In this document: piece after piece, positions 26,563 to 36,050 of the stretch
Layout of the letters: each line of letters opens with the position of its first letter
Numbering within the stretch: position 1 is the first letter of the stretch
Source of the DNA: Martinezella rhizogenes
GTDB lineage: Bacteria > Pseudomonadota > Alphaproteobacteria > Rhizobiales > Rhizobiaceae
Direction of reading: 5' to 3'
Length of the DNA: 64,000 nucleotides
Assembly: GCF_000799715.1 (NCBI RefSeq)
Contig: NZ_JUHG01000001.1
Location: 62,001 to 126,000 of the forward strand
Program-made: the position numbers and the translations under genes
The notes under the pieces: generated by a model
Seen by the model: the letters and a program-made list of their open reading frames with translations, nothing else
Databases searched by the model: none
Told to the model about the DNA's origin: nothing

Positions 26563-28224
26563 TCAGCGTTTCGCGAAAGCCCGCATCAGCTCGGGATCCT
26601 GTTCCAGGCCGTCCAGCCAGCCTGTGTCGAGCTTCGGCACGGAGGAGAAGAGCAGCTTGGAATAGGGATGCTTGGCCCCGCCGGCGAGATCGGCGGATGC
26701 GAGTTGTTCGATCTTCTCTCCGCCATACATGACGATGATCTCGTCGCAGATCGCCTGCACGGTCGACAGATCATGACTGATGAAAACGTAGGAGAGGCTG
26801 AGCTCTCGCTGTAGTTCCTTGAGAAGATCGATGATGGCGGCGGCAACGACCGTGTCGAGGGCCGAGGTGATTTCGTCGCACAGAATGAGCTTCGGCTCGG
26901 CCGCAAGCGCGCGGGCAAGGTTGATGCGCTGCTTCTGACCGCCGGACAGTTCCGGAGGGCGGCGGTGCTTGGTGGCTCTTGGCAGATGAACCATGTCGAG
27001 GAGCTGGTCGATCCGCGCCTCGCGCTGCTTGCCGCCGAGATTGCGATAGAAGGAGAGGGGCCGTCCGAGAATCTCGCCGATGGACTTGGCCGGGTTGAGG
27101 GCCGTATCGGCGAATTGGAAGACGATCTGCAGCTTGCGCAGCTCTTCGCGCTGGCGCTGGCGGGCATCGGCGGCAAGCTGCTTGCCGTCAAAGATGATAT
27201 CGCCGGAAACTGGCGGCAAGATCCCAGCAATGGCGCGGGCGAGCGTCGATTTTCCGCAGCCGGACTCGCCGATAACGCCGAGATTGCGGCCCGCTTCGAG
27301 CCTGAGGCTCACCGATTTGAGGGCCGTTGCCAGAGGCAGGCCATCCGGCTGGATCTGCCCATAGCCCGCCACGATGTTAGTAACCTCGAGGAGGGCTGGG
27401 GTCTTATGGGACCCGGTCGGTGCGGGGGAGGCGTAGAGCTTGGGTTCGAAAGCGCCGAGCAACTGGCGCGTATAGGGATGGGAGGGGGCCGTAAGGATCT
27501 GTTCGGTTTTGCCGATCTCCTGGATCTCTCCGCCCTTCAGGACGACAATACGGTCGGCCACCTGGGCTACGACCGCGAGGTCGTGCGACACGTAGACGCC
27601 AGCAATGCCGCCCTTTTTCATCACCGATTTGAAGGCCCGGAGAACCTCGATCTGCGTCGTCACGTCGAGCGCGGTCGTCGGCTCGTCGAAGATCACCAGC
27701 TTCGGATCGCCGATCAGTGCCATCGCAGCCGAAAGGCGCTGTAGCTGACCGCCGGACACCTGGTGCGGGTAGCGCGAACCGATCGTCTCCGGATTCGGCA
27801 GGCTCAGCGCCTTGAAGAGCTCGACGGCACGCACTTTTGCCTCTTCTGCGGGCATGAGATCATGAATGCGGGTGATTTCGATCACCTGCTCCATGATGGT
27901 TTGTGCCGGGTTGAAGGCGGCCGCTGCACTTTGCGGGATATAGGCGACTTCGGTGCCGCGAATGCGAGCTCTCGCCTTTTCCGGCAGGCTTGCCATGTCC
28001 TTGCCGGCAATCAGGACCTCGCCACCACTGATCCGGCATCCCGGCCGCGCGTGACCCATCAGGGTGAGCGCGATTGTCGTCTTGCCCGAACCGCTTTCGC
28101 CGATCAGGGCGACGATCTCGCCGTCTTCGATATCGAAGCTGACGCCACGGATGATCTCGACCACGCGGCCGGAATCGGTTTTGGCCTCGACCTTCAGGTC
28201 GCGAATTTCGACGAGCTTGGCCAT
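26563..28224 (-). CDS. Fused double ATPase of a dipeptide/opine-type ABC importer
   Basis: The 553 residues hold two complete ATPase domains. The first has GESGSGKTTIALTLMG, VSGGQLQRLSAAMAL and LVIFDEPTTALDVT. The second, from about residue 275, has [31 protein letters not shown] and LILCDEITSALD. This is the DppD-DppF fusion seen in GsiA-like systems. The second Walker B has Ile in place of the usual Pro (DEIT), which other rhizobial transporters share. The ATG at 28224 overlaps the upstream permease stop (TGATG); a TTG one codon earlier is less likely. It is last in the transport operon. Confidence 0.94.
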   Translation of the reverse strand: MAKLVEIRDLKVEAKTDSGRVVEIIRGVSFDIEDGEIVALIGESGSGKTTIALTLMGHARPGCRISGGEVLIAGKDMASLPEKARARIRGTEVAYIPQSAAAAFNPAQTIMEQVIEITRIHDLMPAEEAKVRAVELFKALSLPNPETIGSRYPHQVSGGQLQRLSAAMALIGDPKLVIFDEPTTALDVTTQIEVLRAFKSVMKKGGIAGVYVSHDLAVVAQVADRIVVLKGGEIQEIGKTEQILTAPSHPYTRQLLGAFEPKLYASPAPTGSHKTPALLEVTNIVAGYGQIQPDGLPLATALKSVSLRLEAGRNLGVIGESGCGKSTLARAIAGILPPVSGDIIFDGKQLAADARQRQREELRKLQIVFQFADTALNPAKSIGEILGRPLSFYRNLGGKQREARIDQLLDMVHLPRATKHRRPPELSGGQKQRINLARALAAEPKLILCDEITSALDTVVAAAIIDLLKELQRELSLSYVFISHDLSTVQAICDEIIVMYGGEKIEQLASADLAGGAKHPYSKLLFSSVPKLDTGWLDGLEQDPELMRAFAKR

Positions 28225-29066
28225 CAATTGCTCCGGTCTCGGATTTTCTGGGGCAGGTTGTCGATCAGCAGGTTGACGCTGATCGTCAGGCTGGCGATCG
28301 CGATGCTCGGGAAGATCACCGCCGGCGCGCCGAAGGGCAGGCCGCCGATGTTTTCACGCACCAGCGCGCCCCAGTCCGCGTTCGGCGGCTGGACGCCGAG
28401 GCCGAGGAAGGAGAGGCCCGACAGGAGCAGCACGATGAAAACGAAGCGCAAGCCGAGGTCGGCCATGACAGGCCCGAGGATATTGGGCAGGATTTCGGAG
28501 CGGATGAGGTAAAGCGCGCCTTCGCCACGAGCGCGGGCGACTGTGATGAAATCCATGGTGTTGATGTTGACCGCGAGCGCCCGCGAGAAGCGGTAAGCCC
28601 CCGGCGTGTAGATGACGGCGAGCGTCATGATCAGCACCGGGATCGAGGATCCGACACCGGCCACGACCACGAGGCCGAACAGCTTGCTCGGGATGGAGTT
28701 CAGCGCATCGAGAAAGCGGCTGAGCACGCTGTCGAACCAGCCGCCGGTCACCGCCGCGATCATGCCGAGCGCGACGCCGGTGAAACAGGAGATACAGACG
28801 GCCGCAAGCGAGATGCCGACGGTATAGCGCGCGCCCATCAGGATGCGGGAGAAAATGTCCCGGCCGAGATAGTCGGTGCCCAGCCAGAACTTCGTCGAGA
28901 TCGGCCCGAAATAGTCGAAGTCGACGATATCGCCGATCGGATAGGGGATCAGCAGCGGCGCGAAGATGGCGATAAGCGCCCAGGCGAGAATGACGCCAAG
29001 GCCGATCATGCCGATGACATTAAAGCGGAAGCCGAGCTTGCGGGGAGTGAACGCGGTAAGGGCCAT
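28224..29066 (-). CDS. Dipeptide-type ABC permease (DppC family)
   Basis: This 280-residue inner-membrane permease has an N-terminal helix and an extracytoplasmic segment (WLGTDYLGRDIFSRILMGAR, the OppC_N/DppC signature). The conserved cytoplasmic loop RGEGALYLIRSEILPN lies near residue 180. It pairs with the DppB-type permease whose stop lies two bases upstream of its start. Confidence 0.94.
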   Translation of the reverse strand: MALTAFTPRKLGFRFNVIGMIGLGVILAWALIAIFAPLLIPYPIGDIVDFDYFGPISTKFWLGTDYLGRDIFSRILMGARYTVGISLAAVCISCFTGVALGMIAAVTGGWFDSVLSRFLDALNSIPSKLFGLVVVAGVGSSIPVLIMTLAVIYTPGAYRFSRALAVNINTMDFITVARARGEGALYLIRSEILPNILGPVMADLGLRFVFIVLLLSGLSFLGLGVQPPNADWGALVRENIGGLPFGAPAVIFPSIAIASLTISVNLLIDNLPQKIRDRSN

Positions 29067-29068
29067 GG

Positions 29069-30019
29069 TCAGCGCAGCCTCGGATTGGACATGATGGCGA
29101 TAATGTCGGCGATGGTGATCAGGAGCAGATAGACCAGACAGAAAATCATCGCGCAGGTCTGGATCAGCGGCAGGTCGCGGGTGGCGACGGCGTCCACCAT
29201 CAGCTTGGCGATGCCTGGATAGTTGAAGATGGTTTCGACGATGATCACGCCGCCAAGCAGGTAGGAGAGCGAAAGCGCCACCGCGTTGACGATCGGCCCG
29301 AGCGCGTTCGGAAGCGCATGCTTCAGCACCATGCGTCGTCGCGAGGCGCCTTTGAGCAAGGCCATTTCCACGTAGGGCGTGTTCAGCGTCTCGATAACGG
29401 CCGCGCGGGTCATGCGGATCATCTGTGCGGAGATGACGAAGCTCAACGTTATGACCGGCATCGCGAAGACGCGCAGCATCTGTGAGAAGGAGTGGATCTC
29501 GTTGGCGAAGGCAAGTGCCGGCAGCCATTTCAGGTAGACGGCGAAAATCAGCACGGCTGAGGTCGCGACCATGAATTCGGGCACGGAGATGACGCCGATC
29601 GAGATCACCGTGACGATGCGATCAAAGAGCGAGCCGCGCAGCATGGCCGCGGTAATGCCGAGCGTGAGCGCGATCGGCACGGAAAACAACGCGGTGGCGG
29701 CTGCAAGCTTCAGCGAGTTTCCGAGCCGGGAGCCGATTAGGTTCGCGATCGGCATGTTGTTGGCGTAGGAAGTGCCGAGATCACCGGTGGCAAGGCCGGC
29801 GAGCCAGCGCACGAAACGCAGGATTGCCGGATCGTTGAGATGCATCGCGGCGCGCAGGCCCGCGACCGCCTCGGGCGTTGCGGCTTGGCCCAGCAAGATC
29901 TGGGCGACGTCGCCCGGCAGCATTTCGGTCGCGGCAAACACCGTGAAGGACACGATGAGCAGCGTGATCAAGGCCACGATCACACGGCCGAGCACGAGAG
30001 AAAGAACGTGGCGGTTCAT
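29069..30019 (-). CDS. Dipeptide-type ABC permease (DppB family)
   Basis: The protein has 316 residues. Typical DppB features are the N-terminal helix FTVFAATEMLPGDVAQILLG and GDLGTSYANNMPI. The ATPase-contact loop ASRRRMVLKHALPNALGP lies near residue 220, followed by LLGGVIIVETIFNYPGIAKLM. It follows the binding-protein gene by 96 bp in the same operon. Confidence 0.94.
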   Translation of the reverse strand: MNRHVLSLVLGRVIVALITLLIVSFTVFAATEMLPGDVAQILLGQAATPEAVAGLRAAMHLNDPAILRFVRWLAGLATGDLGTSYANNMPIANLIGSRLGNSLKLAAATALFSVPIALTLGITAAMLRGSLFDRIVTVISIGVISVPEFMVATSAVLIFAVYLKWLPALAFANEIHSFSQMLRVFAMPVITLSFVISAQMIRMTRAAVIETLNTPYVEMALLKGASRRRMVLKHALPNALGPIVNAVALSLSYLLGGVIIVETIFNYPGIAKLMVDAVATRDLPLIQTCAMIFCLVYLLLITIADIIAIMSNPRLR

Positions 30020-30115
30020 ATCAGATCCCCATCGTGAGAACGGATGTGCCGAGCATACGGCAATGTACCCGACAAGTGGCGTCGAGACACCACTGGTCGG
30101 GCACGAAGGTAGGGA

Positions 30116-31726
30116 TCAAGCGTCAAGCCAGACATATTCCGCGAAGGCATAGCCCATCATGCCGCCGAGCGGGCTTGGTTCCAGCCCGTGCAGCTTCGAG
30201 GAGATCGCGTCGACGTTGGAAATATAGGCCGGGATGGCGGTGCCTGCATCTTCGGCGATCATTACCTGCATGTCGCCGTAGATCGCCTTGCGCTTGGCCT
30301 GGTCGAGAGAGCCGCGCGCTTCCAGCATCATGCTGTCGAACTTCCCGGACTTGAACTGGCTTTCGTTCCAGGGAGCGTCGGAAGAATAGAGCAGCGAGAA
30401 GAGAATGTCCGGCGTCGGACGCGGGTTGATATTGCCGAAATGCATCGGCGCTTTCAGCCAGTAGTTCGACCAGTAGCCGTCGGACGGCACGCGCTGGACA
30501 TCGAACTTCATGCCGATTTCCGCGCCGGCCTGCTGGAGCACCATTGCCATGTCGATGGACGAGGTGGCGGCGTCGGAGGCAACGACCGGAACGGACTGGC
30601 CGAACAGACCCGACTTCTGGAGATGGAACTTGGCCTTGTCCGGATCGTAGGCCTTCGGCTTCAGATCGGCATTGTGATAGATGTTGGACGGCGGCACCGG
30701 CTGGTCGTTGCCGATTTCGGCAAGGCCGCGCAATGCCGACTTCTGGATGATCTCGCGGTTCAGCAGGTACTTGACGCCGGTCACGAAGTCCTTGGTATTG
30801 CCGGGGCTCATGTCCAGACGCATGTTGAGGTCGGTGTAGTTGCCGGAGGTGGTCTTCGACAGTGCCACGCGCGGCTGGCCGTCCAGAAGGCGCATGGAGC
30901 GCGGGTTGATGGAGGCCGCGAGCTGGATGTCGCCGGACAGCAGCGCGTTGACGCGCGCCGAATCGTCCGAAATCGCGAAGAACTCGAAGGAGTCGAGGTG
31001 CGGACCACCCTGCTTCCAGTAGTTCTTGTTCTTGGTGGCGACGGAACGAACGCCCGGTTCGAAGACTTCGCAGACGAAGGCACCCGTGCCATTGGCCTTG
31101 CTGAAATCGGTCGTACCGTCGGCAAGGATCATGAAATGATGCATGGCCAGGATCGTCGGCAAATCGGCATTCGGATTGGCAAGGGTGATCTCGACGGTCA
31201 GCGGATCGACGGCCTTGATACCTGTCATCTGCTTGGCGATTGCATTGACCTTCGAGCCGACAGCCGGGTCGAGATGGCGGTTCAAGGAATAGACGACGTC
31301 GGCCGAGGAAAGGCTCTTGCCGTTATGGAAGGTCACGCCCTTGCGCAGTTTGACGGTCCAGACCTTGGCATCGGCGCTTTCGATACTTTCGGCGAGTTCC
31401 ATCTGCGTGACGCCGGCCTTGTCGAGGAAGGAGAGGCGATTGTAGAAGGCGCAGCAGCGGACATAGTCCGTCGACAGCGACGCCTTGGCCGGATCGAGCG
31501 TGTCGGCGGTCGACGACGACCAGCCGGCCGCTTTCAGCGCGCCGCCGGAGACCGGGGTCGCTGCGAAGGCTGCGGAAGCGCGACCGAAGATCGCGCCGCC
31601 TGCAACGGCCGCAACACCGCCGGCGAGCAGCATCTGCAAAAGATCGCGGCGGGTGGCGCCACGGCGAATGGCATTTTCGACCATGGCATCGTCTGCGCTG
31701 GTCCAGTTCGTGATCTTGTCGTTCAT
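30116..31726 (-). CDS. Family 5 ABC solute-binding protein with Tat signal
   Basis: The protein has 536 residues. The N-terminus has a twin-arginine motif (ATRRDLLQMLLAGGVAAVAG) about 28 residues in, so the protein is folded before export. The mature part is SBP_bac_5 (TADTLDPAKASLSTDYVRCC, then VWTVKLRKGVTFHNGKSLS). It feeds the two permeases and fused ATPase encoded downstream, giving a complete importer for peptides, opines or other amino compounds. A HAD hydrolase gene lies 71 bp upstream on the same strand. Confidence 0.93.
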   Translation of the reverse strand: MNDKITNWTSADDAMVENAIRRGATRRDLLQMLLAGGVAAVAGGAIFGRASAAFAATPVSGGALKAAGWSSSTADTLDPAKASLSTDYVRCCAFYNRLSFLDKAGVTQMELAESIESADAKVWTVKLRKGVTFHNGKSLSSADVVYSLNRHLDPAVGSKVNAIAKQMTGIKAVDPLTVEITLANPNADLPTILAMHHFMILADGTTDFSKANGTGAFVCEVFEPGVRSVATKNKNYWKQGGPHLDSFEFFAISDDSARVNALLSGDIQLAASINPRSMRLLDGQPRVALSKTTSGNYTDLNMRLDMSPGNTKDFVTGVKYLLNREIIQKSALRGLAEIGNDQPVPPSNIYHNADLKPKAYDPDKAKFHLQKSGLFGQSVPVVASDAATSSIDMAMVLQQAGAEIGMKFDVQRVPSDGYWSNYWLKAPMHFGNINPRPTPDILFSLLYSSDAPWNESQFKSGKFDSMMLEARGSLDQAKRKAIYGDMQVMIAEDAGTAIPAYISNVDAISSKLHGLEPSPLGGMMGYAFAEYVWLDA

Positions 31727-31797
31727 TGCGTTCCCCTTGTTGTTAAGGTCGATTTGACGTCCCGTCTTTTCCTGCGGGATCAATACTTGGATGTCGT

Positions 31798-32514
31798 TCA
31801 GGCGGCCTTGATTGCCTCCACCGTGTCGGCGAGCCCTGCCATGGAGGTGAAATGGTAGTCGGGCTTGGTGAACTCCTTGGGCTCGATCGTGCCGCCATAG
31901 CCGTTCTGGGCGTGGCGGCGCTGGATCCAGCAATTGGTCAAGCCGAGCTGCCGCGAAATGCCGATATCGTGATACTGGCTCTGTGCGACATGCAGGATGT
32001 CGTCCTTCGAAGCGCCTTCCTTGCCGACAGAGGCGAAGACCTGCTCGAAGAAGGCTGGATCGGGCTTTTCCGTGCCGGTATCGTCGGCGGTGAATGCGGC
32101 ATAAAACGGGTTGCCGAGTTCCCGGGAGAAATGCTCGAACGCCCAGCGGCGGGCATTGGTCATGGCGATCAGCTTGTAGCGCTTGGACAGGCGCTTGAGG
32201 GCTTCGGCGCTATCGGGAAAGCCCTTCCAGTCTCTGCAGGAATCGCGCAAGCGTTCGCCATATATCTGCTCTGCCGGCAGACCGAGCTTCGGGGCGATGG
32301 CGAGATAGACGCGAACCAAATCGTCGGGAAATAATCCGGCGTCGCCGGAATAGCGTTCAGCGCGATAAAGCGCGAGCGCTTCTTCGCCGTCCACGGAAAC
32401 ACTTGTTTCCTTGGCGATTGCGGCGAGACAATCCTTGATGCCGCCTTCGAAATCGATCAGGGTTCCGACGACGTCGAAGGTGAAATATTTAAAATCCGCT
32501 AAGCTCTTTACCAA
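31798..32514 (-). CDS. HAD-superfamily hydrolase, haloacid dehalogenase type II-like
   Basis: The protein has 238 residues from a TTG start at 32514, with GAGGACAG upstream; no ATG fits the conserved N-terminus. FTFDVVGTLIDFEGG holds the nucleophilic Asp, LIAMTNARRWAFEHF the motif 2 Ser/Thr region, and TEKPDPAFFEQVF the motif 3 Lys. VAQSQYHDIGISRQLGL supplies the acidic motif. Haloacid dehalogenase type II members cleave C-halogen or phosphate bonds. In such amino-compound operons the true substrate is usually unknown. A second HAD gene lies at 35370-36038 beyond the aminotransferase. Confidence 0.85.
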   Translation of the reverse strand: MVKSLADFKYFTFDVVGTLIDFEGGIKDCLAAIAKETSVSVDGEEALALYRAERYSGDAGLFPDDLVRVYLAIAPKLGLPAEQIYGERLRDSCRDWKGFPDSAEALKRLSKRYKLIAMTNARRWAFEHFSRELGNPFYAAFTADDTGTEKPDPAFFEQVFASVGKEGASKDDILHVAQSQYHDIGISRQLGLTNCWIQRRHAQNGYGGTIEPKEFTKPDYHFTSMAGLADTVEAIKAA

Positions 32515-32610
32515 GTGTCTGTCCTCGATGGAATGCGACCAATTCCGGTCGCCTCGGCTGAATGCAGAAGAAAATGCTGTTCCCATACTGCCGAGGATTT
32601 TCTTGTATCT

Positions 32611-32633
32611 CCCGAAAATCCCGGTTTTTCGGG
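32611..32633. repeat. Inverted repeat in the gap between aminotransferase and HAD genes
   Basis: CCCGAAAA and TTTTCGGG flank a 7-bp loop in the 292-bp gap that separates the aminotransferase stop from the HAD start. It lies about 100 bp upstream of the HAD TTG. It may be an operator of a promoter serving the transporter operon, or a stem-loop that reduces read-through. No gene is visible in the gap. Confidence 0.35.
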
Positions 32634-32806
32634 CTTTGGGTACCTTCAGCCATTTCAGTTTCGCAGTTAAGGCTCGCCGGATTCTCTGAATGGAAGAGCC
32701 GTGGCGGCACAAAATTGCGAATATGGCCGCAAAGCGGTATTTCGCTCATCCCGTCCAACGGCCGATGTGAAGCACGCCGGCCGATGAGGAAATGTCCCAC
32801 GTGCGT

Positions 32807-34180
32807 TCAGACGAGCGCCGCGCGAACATCCGGGTCTTCCAGCGTCTGGTCGAGCGTCTTGGCGGTGCGTTCGACGATCGCGTCGATTTCCGCATCGGTG
32901 CAGCAAAGCGGCGGCGCATAGCCGAGAACGCCGTTGCCAAAGGCGCGGATGACGAGCCCATTGTTCCAGGCACGATCGAAGATCCGTCGGGACGGGTCGG
33001 CAGCAGCCGGCAGCGGCGTCTTGCGCTCCTTGTCGACCACCAGTTCGATCGCGGCAAGCATGCCGCGCCCGCGCACGTCGCCGACCAGCGGATGCGAAGA
33101 GAGCGATTGAAGACCGGCCATCAGCCGCGCACCCGCCTTGACGCCGTTTTCCAACAGGCCGTTCTCATAAAGGCGCAGCACCTCGAGGCCGACCGCGGCG
33201 CTGACGGGATGGGCGGAATAGGTATAGCCGTGGCCGATCGCGGCCGCGCCGGCGCCATCGGCAATCGTCTGGTAGACCTTTTCCGACAGGAAAACGGCAC
33301 CCATCGGCACATAGCCGGAGGTCAGGCCCTTGGCGGTCGTCATCAGGTCGGGGACGATGCCTTCGTCCGAACAGGCAAACAGCGGACCGGTGCGACCAAA
33401 GCCGGTGATGACCTCGTCGGCAACGAACAGAATATCGAGTTCGGTACAGACGTCGCGCATCGCCTTCATCCAGCCGGACGGCGGAACCAGCACGCCGCCC
33501 GAGCCCTGGATCGGCTCGACATAGAAAGCGGCCACGCGCTCGGCACCGATCTCCTCGACCTTGGCGCGCAGCGCCTTGACCGAAGCGGCGATGATCGCCT
33601 GCGGATCGGTGCCGACGGGGTTGCGATAGGCGTAATGTGTCGGAATCTTGTGCTGCCAGTCGAGCGGCATGCCGAAGCCGGCATGGAAGACCGGAAGCGC
33701 CGTCAGGCCCGCGCCGACGGTGGATGAGCCGTGATAGCCCTGCTCCAGCGAGATGAACTGGTCCTTCGCCGGCGTGCCCAGTGAATGATAGTAGTAGCGG
33801 ATGAAGCGAACCGTGCTGTCAACGGCGTCGGAACCGCCAAGCGTAAAGTAGACATGGTTGAGATCGCCGGGCGTCCGCTCGGCGAGTTCGGCCGCAAGCC
33901 GGATGGCCGGTTCGGAACCAAGGCTGAAATAGCCGGTGGCATAGGGTAGTTCGCGCATCTGGCGGGCAGCGGCCTCGACAATGCTTTCATGGCCGTACCC
34001 CGCATTGACGCACCAGAGGCCGGCAAAGCCGTCAAGCATCTGGTGGCCAGAGGCATCGGTGACGGTTGCGCCTTTGGCGGATTTCAGCACGCGGACGCCG
34101 GCCTGCTCATGGCCGCGATAGGAGGCGACTGGGTGAATGAGGTGGGCACGATCGAGTTCGACGAGGGAATTGCTCAGCAT
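32807..34180 (-). CDS. Class III pyridoxal-phosphate aminotransferase (omega-amino acid type)
   Basis: The protein has 457 residues. Class III marks include SDAVDSTVRFIRYYYHSLG (cofactor phosphate region), FVADEVITGFGRTG with the Asp that contacts the pyridine nitrogen, and MTTAKGLTSGYVPMGA with the Schiff-base Lys near residue 290. The family transaminates omega-amino acids and diamines (beta-alanine, GABA, putrescine) to semialdehydes with pyruvate or oxoglutarate. The nearby succinate-semialdehyde dehydrogenase would then oxidise the GABA product. It follows the tandem-GNAT gene by 11 bp on the same strand. Confidence 0.93.
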   Translation of the reverse strand: MLSNSLVELDRAHLIHPVASYRGHEQAGVRVLKSAKGATVTDASGHQMLDGFAGLWCVNAGYGHESIVEAAARQMRELPYATGYFSLGSEPAIRLAAELAERTPGDLNHVYFTLGGSDAVDSTVRFIRYYYHSLGTPAKDQFISLEQGYHGSSTVGAGLTALPVFHAGFGMPLDWQHKIPTHYAYRNPVGTDPQAIIAASVKALRAKVEEIGAERVAAFYVEPIQGSGGVLVPPSGWMKAMRDVCTELDILFVADEVITGFGRTGPLFACSDEGIVPDLMTTAKGLTSGYVPMGAVFLSEKVYQTIADGAGAAAIGHGYTYSAHPVSAAVGLEVLRLYENGLLENGVKAGARLMAGLQSLSSHPLVGDVRGRGMLAAIELVVDKERKTPLPAAADPSRRIFDRAWNNGLVIRAFGNGVLGYAPPLCCTDAEIDAIVERTAKTLDQTLEDPDVRAALV

Positions 34181-34191
34181 AATGTCTCTCT

Positions 34192-35031
34192 TCAGCCTAA
34201 AGCCTGGCTGGCCAGGGCAAATGTGTGAACGCTGGGAACGGGTGAGGAAGCGGACGAAGGCGTACGTCGCATGGAGATGCCGCCGCCGACATGGACAAGA
34301 CCATGCTCGAGAAGGAAGGAGGCAAGGCCGGTTTCAGCGCCGGTGTCGACGCGCATGAAGACCCCGGGCCGGGCCGCAAACAGGAAAGCGAGCAAATCCT
34401 TCGCCGCGCCGGTCGTTTCCGCGATTACCGGTCCGCAGAGTTCGCCGCGTCCAAAGTGGCGCCAAGCGCCATAACCATGAATGACGCCGGCCTCACGCAA
34501 GACCGCGACCCGGCCCGACCGGAACAGGCTCTGGATGAGCTTGCTGCGATCCGCGGGATAGGCGATACGGTCAAGGGCTACGATCTCATCGAGATCGGCC
34601 TTTGTCGCCCATTCAACCGTCTCAGGCGCTGTGCAAACGCCAAGCGTTCCCTGATGCTGGACGATCGTGCCAGTCTTCCGGAAGCCGAGACTCTCGTAAA
34701 GCGGCAGGCCATCGGCGGTCGCTACCAGCCGGCACTCCCGTTCGCCGACGATATCGAGAGCCGCCTGCATGATGCGCCGGCCAATGCCGCGTCCGCGTAT
34801 CGATTCATCGACGATCACCATATTGATGGTCGCGATCTCCGCGCCATAGGGGGTGACGAAGATCGTCCCAACGACTTTTTCGTTCTCGACGGCCACGAGG
34901 CCGTTGCTGAGCTCCAGCAGCATCTGCCACTCTTCCAGCCGATGTGGCCAGCCCGCCTGACGTGACAGCGCCAGTGCCGATTGAAGGTGAGATTGGTCGA
35001 GGGGGCGAAGGTCGATCGCGGTTGCCTGCAC
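34192..35031 (-). CDS. Tandem GNAT-family N-acetyltransferase
   Basis: The 279 residues run from a GTG at 35031 with GGGAG upstream. The N-terminal half is a GNAT domain with the acetyl-CoA loop DESIRGRGIGRRIMQ near residue 83. The C-terminal half resembles a second, weaker GNAT fold (YGAWRHFGRGELCGPVIAET), matching the Acetyltransf_18 pattern. It ends in FALASQALG, nearly the same as the paralogue at 51230-52129 (YGLASQALG). The substrate is probably an amine handled by the adjacent aminotransferase operon, but this is inferred from position only. Confidence 0.85.
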   Translation of the reverse strand: MQATAIDLRPLDQSHLQSALALSRQAGWPHRLEEWQMLLELSNGLVAVENEKVVGTIFVTPYGAEIATINMVIVDESIRGRGIGRRIMQAALDIVGERECRLVATADGLPLYESLGFRKTGTIVQHQGTLGVCTAPETVEWATKADLDEIVALDRIAYPADRSKLIQSLFRSGRVAVLREAGVIHGYGAWRHFGRGELCGPVIAETTGAAKDLLAFLFAARPGVFMRVDTGAETGLASFLLEHGLVHVGGGISMRRTPSSASSPVPSVHTFALASQALG

Positions 35032-35369
35032 AGGCTGTGTCTCCCATCCGTTGCTTTTCTTTTTGATAGACCCGCAACGGAAGAAGATCGTCCCGACGAA
35101 AGCATTGCGGCAATATCTTCCACCGTTCGCCGGCACGCCCGCCGCATCTTATGCCGGCCCATCTGAGGCGATGGGTGCTTTGAGCCCCTTTTTGCCCGGT
35201 TATCGGCAACACTGAAGAGGCAAGTGCGCAACTCTCTGCCAAAGCGGCGCAAGGATACAAAACTTTCTGCTTCCCGACGACGCAAATGCGGTGAACCGAT
35301 GGAGAAAGGCTGCCTATGATGTCTTCATATCATCAAGCGCCTGCGCGGCACCCTGCAAGGATCCAAGAC
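35032..35369. other. Divergent intergenic region with one inverted repeat
   Basis: These 338 bases separate the GNAT-led minus-strand operon from the plus-strand HAD gene. The only structure seen is CCGTTGC (35048-35054) with GCAACGG (35074-35080), 17 bp upstream of the GNAT start. It could be an operator or a leader hairpin. No gene is evident. Confidence 0.4.
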
Positions 35370-36038
35370 ATGACGACGTTTCGGCCGAAATACATCACCT
35401 TCGATTGCTATGGCACCTTGACGAATTTCCAGATGGCCGAGGCTGCCCAGAAGATCTATGGCGAACAGCTTGATCAACCGCGCATGGCACAGTTCATCAA
35501 GAATTTCGCCGCCTACCGGCTGGACGAGATTCTCGGAGACTGGAAACCCTACAATGAAGTGATCCATAACTCCGTAGAGCGCACCTGCCGCAAGAACGGT
35601 GTGACCTTCCGCGACGAGGATGCCCGCTCGATCTATGACACCGTGCCGAGCTGGGGTCCGCATGCGGATGTTCCGGCTGGACTTGCCAAGGTGGCCAAGG
35701 AAATCCCGCTGGTGATCCTGTCCAATGCCATGAACGAGCAGATCATGCACAATGTCGAAAAGCTCGGCGCGCCGTTCCACGCCGTTTTCACCGCGCAGCA
35801 GGCCAACGCCTACAAGCCGCGCTTCCAGGCGTTCGAATATATGTTCGACATGCTCGGCTGCAACCCGGAAGACGTGCTGCATTGCTCATCGTCCTTCCGT
35901 TACGACCTGATGTCGGCCCATGATCTCGGCATCAAGCACAAGGTCTGGGTCAATCGAGGTCACGAGCCCGCCAACCCCTACTATGAATATACCGAGATCA
36001 AGGATATTTCCGGCCTGCCCGGCGTTGTCGGGCTCTGA
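35370..36038 (+). CDS. HAD-superfamily hydrolase, haloacid dehalogenase type II
   Basis: The protein has 222 residues. ITFDCYGTLTNFQ carries the nucleophile Asp, LVILSNAMNEQIMHNVEKLG the second motif, and YKPRFQAFEYMFDMLG the Lys motif. LHCSSSFRYDLMSAHDLG supplies the acidic motif. The size and order match L-2-haloacid dehalogenase-like proteins. The ATG at 35370 follows AAGGATCC. It is 12 bp ahead of a FAD oxidoreductase gene, so the two are co-transcribed and probably act on the same compound. Confidence 0.9.
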   Translation: MTTFRPKYITFDCYGTLTNFQMAEAAQKIYGEQLDQPRMAQFIKNFAAYRLDEILGDWKPYNEVIHNSVERTCRKNGVTFRDEDARSIYDTVPSWGPHADVPAGLAKVAKEIPLVILSNAMNEQIMHNVEKLGAPFHAVFTAQQANAYKPRFQAFEYMFDMLGCNPEDVLHCSSSFRYDLMSAHDLGIKHKVWVNRGHEPANPYYEYTEIKDISGLPGVVGL

Positions 36039-36050
36039 CGGGAGGCGGCC

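Noticed and set aside
30188..31858. 556-codon plus-strand open frame
   Set aside because: It is antisense to the Tat-exported binding protein and shows no family signature.
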